A DNA stretch of 64,000 nucleotides from Adineta steineri (Eukaryota; Rotifera; Eurotatoria; Adinetida; Adinetidae): the NCBI GenBank assembly GCA_905250115.1, contig CAJNOI010000037.1:372001-436000 (forward strand), written 5' to 3'. The position numbers and the translations under genes were made by a program. Positions 23,333 through 34,636 of the stretch are shown here, piece after piece. Under the pieces are notes generated by a model that saw only the letters and a program-made list of their open reading frames with translations, did no database searches and had not been told where the DNA came from. Numbering within the stretch: the first letter of the stretch is position 1; each line of letters begins with the position of its first letter.

Positions 23333-26296
23333 ATGGCTTCCGCATTTTCATCATCAAATAACTCACTTCATAAAAAAAGAGCTCTTCTCATTGGCAACAA
23401 TAATTACAAGAAAAATAGTCCACTTCGATATTGTACCAATGATGCTGAAGATCTTTCTAAGAAATTACAGGAAATTGACTTTGAAATCACAGTTGGTACT
23501 AATTTGACATATGAACAGATGGATAGAACGATCGAAACGTTTAAAGAAAAGATAAATCCAGATGATCTTGTTCTTTTCTTTTTTGCGGGTCATGGATGTC
23601 AATCGAGTCATCGAAATTTTCTCATGCCCATTGATGATGATCGAATTAAAACAAATATTGATCTGGAACATCGAGCAATAAATGCTCAATTTGTGCTTGA
23701 AAAGATTATGAGTCGTCGTCCATCAGCAGCTATATTTCTTCTTGATTGTTGTCGAAATAGTTTTGTAGGCGAATCATCAAATTCTAATGGTCTTTCACCC
23801 ATGCAAGCAGTTGCTGATTCATTTATTGTTTTTGCATGTGATGCAAATAAAACCGCTTTAGATGGATCAGCAAATAACCGGAATGGTTTATTTACATCTC
23901 ATCTTCTTAGATATATTGATCAACCGAATTTAATTATTGATGAAATAATGTATGATGTTTGTGATGGTGTAATGAGAGAAACAAATAATGGTCAATGTCC
24001 ATTTCGAGTATCTTCGCTTCGACGAAAAGTTTATTTAAATCAGCAATTTACAGATGGTAAGTCTAAAATAATTTTGAATCGCTATAGATATGGAAAATAT
24101 AGGGTGTCTGGAAAGTCATTTAACGAAAGATTTTTAGTATAGCTTTATTGCTTCATTTGACTTTCCGGATATCCCGTATATATATATATATATAAAACAA
24201 AGAGGTTGCAGAACAATAACATACCATTGATGGAATCGCGGTATTTCTCTTTGGTTACTCGTAACAGAAAACTATACTACATCTACTCTCGTATGTGTGA
24301 ATAAGGCAAGGAGAAAACAGCTGATTATTGATTAGGAGTTATTAGAGAGATGATTAGCTGTCCTTCTAGTCATCTTCCTAATAATCCATAATCAATAATC
24401 AGCTGTTTTCCTCTTGTATCAAGTGCAAACCATCTGACTCAGATTTCTTTTGATTTTAAATGTGCACAATGTCGACAATGACAAGTGTTGTATTCCGATC
24501 AAAGATATAACTCAATTCAATAAAATAAATAGAAAAAATAAAAATTTTTCCATTGACCGAAGTAAATCTTATTTAGAAGCGTCAATTCTCAAGTCGATTC
24601 ATATACTCCTTATTGGTTACATTGAAAAAACAGAGACTATTTATACAATCTTTCCTGAAACTATATATTCAAATAAGAATCGCCAGCACATGAGAAAGAA
24701 AACAAATACTGAGAGACCTTGTTATTGTCAATCTCTTTTTTTACACTTTTCTAACAATCACACTCAAAAATATTCATCAATATGAAGATTAACATCTTTC
24801 ATCATATTTAAATGAACTCATTTAATATTAGATTTAAAAACTAATTCAAAATGAAAACTCTTTTTCAACTCAAAATAAAAATAAATTATTTACAAACAAA
24901 GTAGAAAATGTAGACAGATTATGTGAAGAGAAAACGTTTTTGTATCATTATGAATAATGTTAAGAATTCTTCTCTCATTCATTTTATTCTAGCAGAAAAT
25001 CATCTTCAATTTCATTCTTGTTTATCGACAAAATTGATGAATCTTCTGTACTTTTAAATCTAATTTATTTCTTCTTTGTTCAAATATCTTCATTATGTTT
25101 ATCTCATTTATTTTTTGATTTACAATAAAGAATATCATTCACACTAAATCTATTATCTTAACATCGATTTATATGATTAAACATTTAAATATTTCATTTC
25201 ATTTTCTTCCTCTCAGCATATTAATTCTATCAAACAAAACTCTCAACATATATTTTTATACAAACTATCATTTTGGTTTTATTATAGTTAAAAATGACAC
25301 TTTTTTTATTCACATTTATTCAACAATTTCATTCTAATATTAAAAAAAATCTTTCTTCTTTTAGGACAATCACTTCTTTTCAATCCTATTAATATTAACA
25401 CTAAATACAAACAACATGGAATTACTATTGCTGGAGGAAATGGCGAAGGTAATCAGTTGAATCAACTCTCTTATCCTCAAGGTATTTATGTTGATGATGA
25501 TCATCAAACTATTTATATTGCTGATTGTCGGAATCATCGTATTGTTGAATGGAAATATGGAACAAAGAATGGTCAAGATGTTGCAGCTGGAAATGGATGT
25601 GGAAATAGAAATAATCAGTTGAAAAATCCAACAGATGTGATTGTTGATAAAAAGAATGATTCTCTTATCATTTGCGATCAAGACAACAGACGAGTGGTAC
25701 GATGGCCTCGTCAAAATGGTACAAGTGGAGAAACAATCATTTCTGACATTGATTGCCAAGGTCTAACAATAGATAACAATGGAAATATTTATGTCCCTGA
25801 TTGGAAGAGAAATGAAGTGAGGCGATGGAAACAAGGAGACAGAGAAGAAACAATAGTAGCAGGCGGAAATGGACAAGGAAATCATCTCAATCAATTCCAT
25901 TCTCCTACTTATATCTTCGTTGATGAAGATCATTCAGTTTATGTATCGGATTATTGTAATCATCGTGTGATGAAATGGATGAAAGGTGCAAGAGAAGGTA
26001 TTGTTGTTGCTGGTGGACAAGGTAACAGGGATAGTCTGACACAATTGTCTTATCCTCGAGGAGTGATTGTCGATTATTTGGGTACTATTTATGTGGCTGA
26101 CTATGGTAATAATCGAATAATGCGTTGGTGTGAAGGATCTTGCAAAGGTAGTATTGTTGTTGGTGGAAATAGAAAAGGAGGACAGCCAAATCAATTCGAT
26201 GGTCCCAGAGGTTTATCATTTGATGTTGAAGGTAATCTCTATGTTGTCGATTCGTGGAATAATCGAATACAAAAATTTGAAATTGATTTGAATTAA
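23333..26296 (+). CDS. Caspase-like protease fused to a six-repeat NHL propeller (551 aa)
   Basis: Exons 23333-24056 and 25365-26296, joined in phase 1 (GAT G|gtaag ... tttag|GA CAA), with no frame break. Residues ~14-235: C14 (meta/paracaspase-type) domain with KKRALLIGNNNY, catalytic His87 in FFAGHG and the Cys dyad in LLDCCR (Cys140 most likely the nucleophile, by analogy with D-x-C-R of paracaspases). Residues ~257-551: six NHL repeats, each GGNGxG ... GIxVD ... IYxAD ... NxRIxxW; the third lacks the GGNG start. NHL propellers bind proteins or RNA. No signal peptide or membrane span, so it is presumably cytosolic. Inference: a ligand-sensing propeller controls the protease. The intron is 1.3 kb and carries two small foldbacks. 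Alternative: two separate genes; intron phase and the lack of a good start before the NHL part argue against this. Confidence 0.85.
24101..24176. repeat. Tc1/mariner-like mini inverted repeat in the caspase-NHL intron
   Basis: GGGTGTCTGGAAAGTCATTT on the left pairs with the right end, which reads CGGGATATCCGGAAAGTCAAA on the other strand (read as separate blocks). TA dinucleotides flank both sides, and a (TA)n run follows at 24177-24194. About 76 bp, no coding sequence. Confidence 0.6.
24308..24415. repeat. Near-perfect hairpin in the caspase-NHL intron
   Basis: AAAACAGCTGATTATTGATTA (24313-24333) is repeated in inverse form at 24391-24411, and pairing continues inward through GTTATTAG and GATGA. 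The stem is ~45 bp with a short loop. No target duplication recognised. Confidence 0.75.
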
Positions 26297-26369
26297 ATTT
26301 GTTAGAACTGATGATAAAATGAATAATTAAATGTTTTGTAAAAATATTTTTGTTTATTTTGATTTAAAA

Positions 26370-26375
26370 AATAAA
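26370..26375 (+). terminator. AATAAA polyadenylation signal after caspase-NHL
   Basis: Canonical hexamer 74 bp downstream of the stop codon at 26296. Confidence 0.45.
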
Positions 26376-26581
26376 TGAATATAAGAATTCAAAAGAGATT
26401 GATCGAGAAAATAAAATAGAAAACGTTGTTGATAAGTAGAATGAATTAAAAAAGTTTCTTTAAAGATCTGGTGAGACGTAATTTGTTAATGAAAAATTGT
26501 TTTCTTCTTTAAACAGATTTTCGTTAATAATTTATTTTTATGATTTGATTTCATGGGAGTTTGATTAAATAAAACGAAAGA

Positions 26582-26600
26582 TCTTGAGGGTGTGGGTGGC
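26582..26600. repeat. GT/CA foldback half-copy
   Basis: TCTTGAGGGTGTGGGTGG alone, without the complementary right arm; a truncated member of the family. Confidence 0.6.
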
Positions 26601-26758
26601 CCCTGAATAAATCAAATGAATATTCAATTTAAATGTAAAGAATTAATGATTTATCTTTGTAATAAATATTTCTTTGTTAAGAAAAATATTTTTCGTTCTT
26701 TTTCTTTTTTTTTTGATGGACAAATAGAATAAAAATTTTCTTTCGCCTGTAAAATCTA

Positions 26759-27503
26759 ATCTATTGTCAGCAGATACATAAAATTTACATTGTTGTCTCT
26801 TATCATCTAATAGTAACTTATGCATTAGTCTCGATAATCTTAGTTTTATTAATTTAACTTATTCATTTAAGAGCACTAGAACTATGTAACTCACTTGATC
26901 TTTACATGAATGGCGGACGTTTGCAAGGATTTCCAACTAAATACATATGTATGGTAAAGGTGTGTAACATCTAGTATACAAACCCTTACGTAAAAAGCAA
27001 CATATGATTATTTCTAATAATTGTCGATGCCATAGTGTACTTAAAAATACATATAAAATAACTACTTGTATTTCTATTTGTTTTCTACAATCGACTCTTC
27101 TCTTGAAACTTCACATAACTAAAAATATAAATGTAGACTAATTTCTTTTGTTTCATTAGTTTAAGAGATATATAAAGTATATCAATACGATTTATACAAA
27201 GATCCTACTGACTTTTTGTATGATTTAGAAAAATGCAAAAAAATGTCAGTTAGTACGAAATGTTTATTTTAAATATAGGTATCTTCTAATTTGTTCTATG
27301 ACTTCATTTAATTCTACTTCTTAACCAACAACGGTTATATTATTATCAAGTATAGCTTTTTTAATATAATAATAAATAACTGTTGAGTATCATAGAAATT
27401 TAAGACTTCTGTAGGAGACTAATTCACTATTATGAGACGTATACTCCTTAAAAATATAGATCTATTATCGGTTTCATGCATGCTATATGCTCTATCAAAT
27501 GAC
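26759..27503 (+). repeat. Dispersed repeat, copy B
   Basis: Same orientation and order as copy A (19799-20752), with many substitutions and small gaps. It lies on the other side of the caspase-NHL gene, so the gene is flanked by two direct copies ~7 kb apart. Confidence 0.85.
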
Positions 27504-27785
27504 TCTTAGTATTAAAAAAAGTTTCAAAAAAGTACCCAGGGGTAGCACTCCCCCAGTCTTTCAAAAACGTCTATTTTTTGGTCAACAAAATCGCCAAATC
27601 TTCTTAGGTTTTTTACGAAAGATAATACTACACCCCCAATAGTGGCTGACTCGCGCCATCCCTGAACATAGAATATCTTCTTTAAATTAACTTTCATAGA
27701 AATAAACAACAAATACTTCTACAATTTTGTCTTGAATAAAAGAGTACGCATGGAAACATACAAGTATTGGGTGGGCCAGATGAAA

Positions 27786-27836
27786 TCTTGAGTGTGTAGG
27801 TCTACTTCTTATTTACTTCACACCCACTTCTCAAGA
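27786..27836. repeat. GT/CA short foldback, copy 6
   Basis: TCTTGAGTGTGTAGGT pairs with CACACCCACTTCTCAAGA; the loop is ~17 bases. Confidence 0.75.
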
Positions 27837-28004
27837 TTACTGAGCTTCAGCTACAATTCTCATGAGGAGAGTATATATATTATTCCCGAATATTTTGCTT
27901 CTTATTATTAGTTTGAAGTAAACTATTCTTCGAGAAAGAAAACTTCATATTTGCCTAACTTTGTACTGAAAATATTACTTTTCTTAAAGCATCACCTCAA
28001 ACCA

Positions 28005-28215
28005 AGACTTTAAATATACCATCTATGTACGGATTAATCTCGTAGTCATAAGTAACTCCGGAACATTTAACAGAATCCAATGTATACTTTTCAAAATATT
28101 GTAGTACAAAACTCTACTCATCATTATCGAAAGGATCTAAAATTTCAGTTGTTCGAAAATTAAATGGATCTAAAGAGTTAGATGTATAGACTGTACAATC
28201 TTCAAAAATTCTAAT
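28005..28215 (-). pseudogene. Decayed coding remnant, family unknown
   Basis: Read on the minus strand there is a codon-like stretch, with phrases such as DPFNFRTTEILDPFDND and, after one in-frame TAG, FEKYTLDSVKCSGVTYDYE, ending in TGA near 28005. No upstream continuation keeps frame. I do not recognise the family; it may be chance. Confidence 0.25.
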
Positions 28216-28806
28216 AGTTAATCAATCTTTTACACATAAAATATTGCATGAGAATTCTTTATTTCGAATAAACAGGCACTGATATGCTGACAACTTGTCA
28301 CTAACATATTGCAAACGTGCACGTTTCGAAATGTCTTCATCTCACTAATATTTACTAGTACTTTAAAATGAAACTAATATTACGAAAACATTCTCAAATG
28401 CGTTCCGGTGAACATAGAAACAGATATTTCTTCCTTTAGATATGATGATGATCAGTGTGTCAATGGAAAAATACCTTTTTTATGAAAATGCTACGATAAA
28501 AACATACGAATTATTTCATGAATTTCCTTTCTCTCTCAATCCCCCACGATAAGGAACTGCTACGAGACAGCCAACAATCAGTGATTCAAATAACACGCAA
28601 GAAAAATTACGCTTTCGATCAAGTTTTACCTGCTACACTTTCAACAACCACCACAGCTCTGTAGTCTCTGCTAACTATGGACTCAAGAAAAAAACTCCTG
28701 TTTTTACAAAGTATCACATATATTTGCTGAACCGATATAAAATCTTATATACAGTAAAAGTAAAAGCATTCTTATTTGTAGTTGCTACCGTTACTAATGA
28801 TTTTCA

Positions 28807-29018
28807 TCAAAAAAATATTTTCAGTCCTGTATTTTTTTGGCACATTTTTTCAAGTTGTTTCATTGTATCATGATCGATATGATTCTGAAAAAAGCTGAGC
28901 CATGTGAGTGTCTGTGTGAATGATGAAGTAAAGTGAAGAGAAAGAAGAACAAGTACTGGTGTTACTTTGTTGATTTCTAGAGCATTGGCAAGATATTGTG
29001 CTCCTTGATCACCGATTT
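28807..29018 (-). CDS. Leucine-rich-repeat protein, C-terminal end (N-terminus in gap)
   Basis: The last exon 28807-28911 and the preceding exon 28966-29018 (cut by the gap) are separated by a 54-bp intron. The upstream exon reads IGDQGAQYLANALEINK, the ribonuclease-inhibitor/NLRC3-type LRR pattern (28-residue unit, one repeat per exon). The last exon reads TLTWLSFFQNHIDH then a charged tail and TGA at 28807-28809. LRRs of this class are protein-binding horseshoes. The rest must lie in or beyond the 701-N gap, which is bounded by the NHL gene on the other side. Confidence 0.75.
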
Positions 29019-29719
29019 NNNNNNNNNNNNNNNNNNNNNNNNNNNNNNNNNNNNNNNNNNNNNNNNNNNNNNNNNNNNNNNNNNNNNNNNNNNNNNNNNN
29101 NNNNNNNNNNNNNNNNNNNNNNNNNNNNNNNNNNNNNNNNNNNNNNNNNNNNNNNNNNNNNNNNNNNNNNNNNNNNNNNNNNNNNNNNNNNNNNNNNNNN
29201 NNNNNNNNNNNNNNNNNNNNNNNNNNNNNNNNNNNNNNNNNNNNNNNNNNNNNNNNNNNNNNNNNNNNNNNNNNNNNNNNNNNNNNNNNNNNNNNNNNNN
29301 NNNNNNNNNNNNNNNNNNNNNNNNNNNNNNNNNNNNNNNNNNNNNNNNNNNNNNNNNNNNNNNNNNNNNNNNNNNNNNNNNNNNNNNNNNNNNNNNNNNN
29401 NNNNNNNNNNNNNNNNNNNNNNNNNNNNNNNNNNNNNNNNNNNNNNNNNNNNNNNNNNNNNNNNNNNNNNNNNNNNNNNNNNNNNNNNNNNNNNNNNNNN
29501 NNNNNNNNNNNNNNNNNNNNNNNNNNNNNNNNNNNNNNNNNNNNNNNNNNNNNNNNNNNNNNNNNNNNNNNNNNNNNNNNNNNNNNNNNNNNNNNNNNNN
29601 NNNNNNNNNNNNNNNNNNNNNNNNNNNNNNNNNNNNNNNNNNNNNNNNNNNNNNNNNNNNNNNNNNNNNNNNNNNNNNNNNNNNNNNNNNNNNNNNNNNN
29701 NNNNNNNNNNNNNNNNNNN
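29019..29719. other. Assembly gap, 701 N
   Basis: Unknown sequence. By orientation it should hold more LRR exons of the minus-strand gene on its left and the 5' exon(s) of the NHL gene on its right. Both are repetitive families, a likely reason for the gap. Confidence 0.95.
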
Positions 29720-29747
29720 AAAATCTTTTGTTTTCATTATTTGCTAG

Positions 29748-30646
29748 AGCTAAAATTCAACAAATGGAAACAAAATGCCATCATTGTAGCTGGTGGAAAT
29801 GGGGGAGAACAAGAATTAAATCAACTCAAATACCCTATTGGAATCTTCATTGACGAAAAGAAAAATATTTTCATTGCTGATCGAGATAATCATCGAATTG
29901 TTGAATGGAAATATAATGCAAAGGAAGGACACATTATTGCAGGTGGAAATAAAGAAGGAGACAAAATGGATCAATTGAATGAACCAACAGATGTGATTGT
30001 TGATCAACAAAATCATTCGATCATCATTGCTGATCGTGGGAATGGACGAGTGATTCAATGGTTTAATCAAAGTCAACAAATTCTGATTGAAAATATTTAC
30101 TGTATGGGTTTGGCAATGGATAAACATGGATTTCTTTATGTTTCTGATTTTATGAAGAATGAAGTGAGACGATGGACAATGGGAGAATACAACAACGAAG
30201 GAATTGTAGTGGCTGGTGGAAATGGAAAAGGTGATCAACTTAATCAACTAAATCTTCCTACTTTTATCTTTGTTGATGAAGATCAATCTGTTTATGTATC
30301 AGACTTGTTCAATCATCGTGTGATGAAATGGAGCAAAGATGCAAAAGAAGGAACAATTGTGGCTGGAGGAAATGGAAGAGGAGGGAATCTTAATCAATTG
30401 TCTTATCCTGAAGGAGTAATTGTTGATGATTTCGGTCAAATTTATGTGGCAGATGGTGAGAATCATCGAGTAATGCGTTGGTGTGAAGGAAAAGATGAAG
30501 GTGAAATTGTTGTTGGTGGAAATGGAAAAGGAAATCAATCAAATCAATTGAATGATCCCAATGGTTTATCTTTTGATAATAAAGGAAATCTGTATGTTGC
30601 TGATCATTATAATCATCGAATTGCAAAATTTGAAATTATATTGTGA
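29748..30646 (+). CDS. NHL propeller exon, second copy (5' exon missing in gap)
   Basis: The exon opens after TTTGCTAG at 29747 in phase 1, exactly like the NHL exons at 25365 and 38930. It encodes ~299 residues with six NHL repeats; repeat 3 again lacks the GGNG start. It is closest to the copy at 38930: both begin KWKQNAI and share DVIVDQQNHSIIIADRGN-like text, and their 3' flanks also match for ~400 bp. The N-terminal partner domain is unseen. The stop TGA is at 30644, with an AATAAA at 30691. Confidence 0.85.
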
Positions 30647-30690
30647 ATGAATGTTTGATTTTGAAAAAAAGAACACCAGTTTTTTATTGA

Positions 30691-30696
30691 AATAAA
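30691..30696 (+). terminator. AATAAA polyadenylation signal, NHL copy 2
   Basis: 45 bp after the stop codon. A matching AATAAA follows the paralogue at 39847. Confidence 0.45.
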
Positions 30697-32129
30697 GAAC
30701 AAAGAAAAGTCTTTTGAGAATTCTTTCTTGAAAATTGAATTTAATTTGATAGTTTTGATTAAAAAGTTCCAACAAAGAATTATTACATTCTCCATCTTTT
30801 GTTGAATTTTTCGGAAGATAAGAAAAGAGAATATTTTATACTTTGAGTTCAATTAAATAGAAATTATTCGAGAAGAAGATTTTCTGTTTGATTAAATTTT
30901 ATTTAAATATTTTTTGTTCTTTTCGATTCGATAAAATTTGAGAAAAGTTCCAAATTGAAAAGAAAAGAAATATCTTATGAAAAACTGATAATAAAAATCG
31001 AACTAAAATGAATATTATTGAACAAAATAAATGTTCGAAAGATTTTTGTTTTTTTGATTTGATATTCTTTTTATAAAAATGGAATTGAAAAAATGATATC
31101 TCGAAATAAAATCAATGAAAATCTTCATTTAGACGAAAATGAAGAAAAAGAATTTCGAAATAATACAAAATTCAAATTTGGTTTTTCATTTCAAAGATTT
31201 TTGATCAAATACAAATATTTTTGTCAGATTTCTTTATGAGATTTAATTTAATTTTTTTTCAAATAAAAATTTTCGTCATTTTATTTTATATTTTCTGATA
31301 TCTGATGTAAAGAAAAACAATTTGAAGATGTGAATTTTGTTGTTATTACTTCTTAATCGATCATATTGACATTTCGAAGTGGAATTTCTTGAGAATAATT
31401 GAAAAAAGAGTTTGAAATGTTTTAATAAATCACGAAAAATATTTCTTATGAGATTAAAATTAGCTGAAATTGGTATAAATAATTCTATTTTATAATGAAA
31501 TCAGTTTTTTCAAATATTTTATCAGATTAATTTGCTAACAATACATCGAACTAGAAAGAGATCTCTTTTATTTGAAAATATAAAAATATTTTTTGGATAA
31601 TTTATTAATTGTAGAGATAACACTTTTATATAAAACTTCTTCAGTTATTGTTACATTGAAATATTTCTACGAAGAAATTAAAATAATATTATTTTTAATG
31701 ATTATTTCTTTATATCAGTGATGATGATTTAATATTATTGTTTAAAAATAAAAGATAATTAAATTAATTAAAGAATTTTTATGTAATAATAAAGAGAATT
31801 TGAATAATATTAAAGAAAAGAAATAAAAATTATTCAATTCTAATTAAAATCATTTAAGATTTACTTGATTGTATTTAGATTTTATCGGAATTATTTTTTA
31901 TTATATTTATTCTTTAAAAATTTAACAAAAAGAAAAAATTCATTTATTTATATAGAACGAAAACTAAGAGATAAACTAATTATAATTTCGATATTTACAT
32001 TCTTATCGAATAAATTTATAATTAATAAGTTTATCAAGAAAAAGAGTATTGATTTTATTTGAAAAAATTTATTGACGAATTATAGAATTTCTATTTAACT
32101 AAATAAAATTTGCATCTATAAGACATTAA
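30697..32129. other. AT-rich intergenic interval
   Basis: No gene seen. The first ~400 bp resemble the 3' flank of the NHL copy 3 gene (39853-40200), evidence that copies 2 and 3 arose by segmental duplication. Confidence 0.6.
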
Positions 32130-32133
32130 TTAA

Positions 32134-32732
32134 CCCTTTCGCTTCCGCATTATTTTTCGTTGGATTGAACTCAAGTAAATCGTTGAATTAGCTTCTTCTA
32201 GACATAAGAGTATATGTTAGACATATCTCATGTATTCCCACAGGTGATTAGTCGATTTACGCAATATCAGTTACATTGAACTCTATTAGGCTGAACGGCA
32301 GTTTTAACTGTTCAAGTTTATTAATTGCAAAACTTATACAGTGTTTCCATGAAATAACAAAAAACAATTTTTATGCTGTTTTACACACAAAGAAATAACA
32401 CAAAAATTGCATTTTATGTTACTAAATGTCGGACGAGCTTTAGTACTGCAATATCCACACCTTTCTTTAGGCCCAGTAACAGGCATATATGCTAATAATG
32501 GAGTTGATAAAGATTTGCTCTTCGTTGTCATTTGAATTATAATATCCAGAGGAAGAGAAGAGTAGAATGGAAGATGTGAAGGCGGTGTATATGGCACAAG
32601 TATTTCGAAAAGATCCTAGAACACTCTCTATTACTTCCTTTCAAAAGATTATATACTAATTTTTATGAATTACATTATGAGAAATATAAAAAAAACAGGT
32701 GTAGCTTTTTTGATACCGGGGAAGCGAAAGGG
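32134..32732 (-). mobile_element. Internally deleted piggyBac element
   Basis: Flanked by TTAA on both sides (32130-32133 and 32733-32736). The terminal inverted repeats are CCCTTTCGCTTCCGC on the left and CCCTTTCGCTTCCCC on the right (other strand), the CCCTTT start typical of piggyBac. At 599 bp it retains only the 3' end of a transposase (32334-32597, minus). Confidence 0.9.
32334..32597 (-). pseudogene. piggyBac transposase C-terminal Cys-rich domain remnant
   Basis: 87 codons on the minus strand ending in a cysteine/histidine cluster: ERCGYCSTKAR, then IKCNFCVISLCV and a His/Cys tail (KQHKNCFLLFH). This is the RING-like domain that closes piggyBac transposases. The catalytic DDD core is missing, so it is inactive. 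Confidence 0.75.
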
Positions 32733-32736
32733 TTAA

Positions 32737-34636
32737 ACAATTACTGCTTTTTTTAAAATAAAAGTAAATTCAATTAGATTTTAACAAAATTCTTAAAGAA
32801 AATATTTCGAAATATAAAAGATTAATTTAATATCTTGTTTGATATATGATAATGGTTTAAGTTTATTTTAAAAAATATGTCACATCAAAACAGATTTTTT
32901 ATGAAAAAAATCATTTTTTCAAACATGTCTTATGGTGAGAAATAGTTTTGTTATGTCACATTTTTTGTTTTAATTATGGAAAAGATCATTAATTTCAGTC
33001 ACCGTAGATATTTGCTACTATTATTTTACTAGAGCCTGTGATACCGAATCTTTTAAGAGAAAAGATCAAGTTTCTATTATGTATCTATGCTGAGATATTT
33101 GATTATAAACAATACTTTCGTTTTTATGACTAAATCTGATTATATCTTATACTTATTTATTTCGATATAGATTTTGTTTTTCAATTAAATTGTTATATTT
33201 ATCAGTGTTTATGTTTTCAAAACATTTTCATCTATTGAAAAATTCATTTGATATTTTCAATTTTATCAATCCACACAACTAAATTATTTCAAACTTTCAT
33301 AAATGTTATTTTTCTTCATTTTATTTTGTTGCATTATGAAACACTAAAAATCCATTAGATTAAAAATAAGAAAAGTTTTTTTTGTTATTGTCTTCTCTTC
33401 TTTACTTGAAATGTTTTGTCATGTTTCTTTTTTTTAAATCAGATGTATGGTTGGTAAGAAACACACGAAACATAAAATGTTATTCTTTTACGAAACAGTC
33501 AGAAGAATTTATTCGCCGAAAAAATAATTCAAATCGAGACATACGAAATTCTTATTTTCTATCGAAATAATTATACCAAACATCACAAGTTTAGAAATTC
33601 ACTTGTTTGAAATAGTTTCATTCTGGTAAGTTTTTTGTTTTTTAAATAATATGAAAAATGAGTATAGAAAATATCATAGGACAATTATCTTAAAAATGAT
33701 GATATAGCTAAAGAATAGATAGACATACAATCATACTCATTTTTTCACATTGAATCTTCTCACTCATGTCGACATTTGCGGTCAAGTCAAACTTTCGATA
33801 GACTCTAATTTGATTTAATTTATTTTTATAAATTTAACAGTGGAATGGTTTCTTCTATATGTGTACTTACATCTATTGTATCAATAAGACAATAATGGAT
33901 TTCTTTTTTATCCGATTATATGTTTCGATATTATTTCAATGTGAAGGTGTGTCTTGGCAATGCTTTGTCTGTCCGAGCGTTGAATGAGAATTTGTTTTAA
34001 ATATGAGTAATATTTTTTTTAAATAATATAAACAATTGAGATAGACTACAAATCTATATATGAATAGATAGTAGTCATATGTCGACTTTGAACTAAAGTT
34101 TGGATGAAGATTCGCGATTTTTGTAAGAATTGAATTCTTTTTTTCTAATTGTTATAAAAAAACTCGTGTTAAATATTACGAATGAATGCACTGAAAAATA
34201 ATCATGATTGGGAAAAATCGATCTTATCTATAAGATTTTATCTTAAATAAGTAACTCATTATAAATTGAGATGATTACACACACAGATGGTTAGGACGTG
34301 ATTATTTTATTTCACCCACACCCTCGCACCTTGCTAAAAACATACGTGAGTTAAAACTAATTGTATAATTGATATTTTAGTTATACAACATATGACGAAT
34401 GTAATAAGAATATAAACATCATCTATATCTCGATTATTGTTCATTGGGAAGCCTGTTCAACATTTTATTGAAAGAAATGGATAAAAGATCTTTCTTTTTC
34501 TTATCTTAGTTAAAAATATAAATGAATTATGAAAACCAATTCATTTTAAAAAAACATTTCTAATATTTTCATTGATTATTTTAGATTTCATTCAACATAT
34601 ATTTAGATCTTTTATATAACTATAAAGAACATAAGA
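32737..34636. other. Intergenic, AT-rich
   Basis: No gene seen. Weak GT/CA pair at 34275-34330 (CACACACAGATGG ... CACCCACACCCTCG). Probable 5' flank of the ART-RRM-NHL gene. Confidence 0.55.

Noticed and set aside
25370-26194. Minus-strand ORFs over the NHL exon (also 29816-30852 minus)
   Set aside because: Antisense shadows of the NHL coding sequence.
27528-27665. Possible hAT-like element with CAGGGGTAGC / CAGGGATGGC ends
   Set aside because: Ends match only in the first bases and the 8-bp flanks (AAAGTACC and AACATAGA) do not agree.
28996-29853. ORFs running through the N gap
   Set aside because: They consist of unknown residues and are artefacts of the gap.
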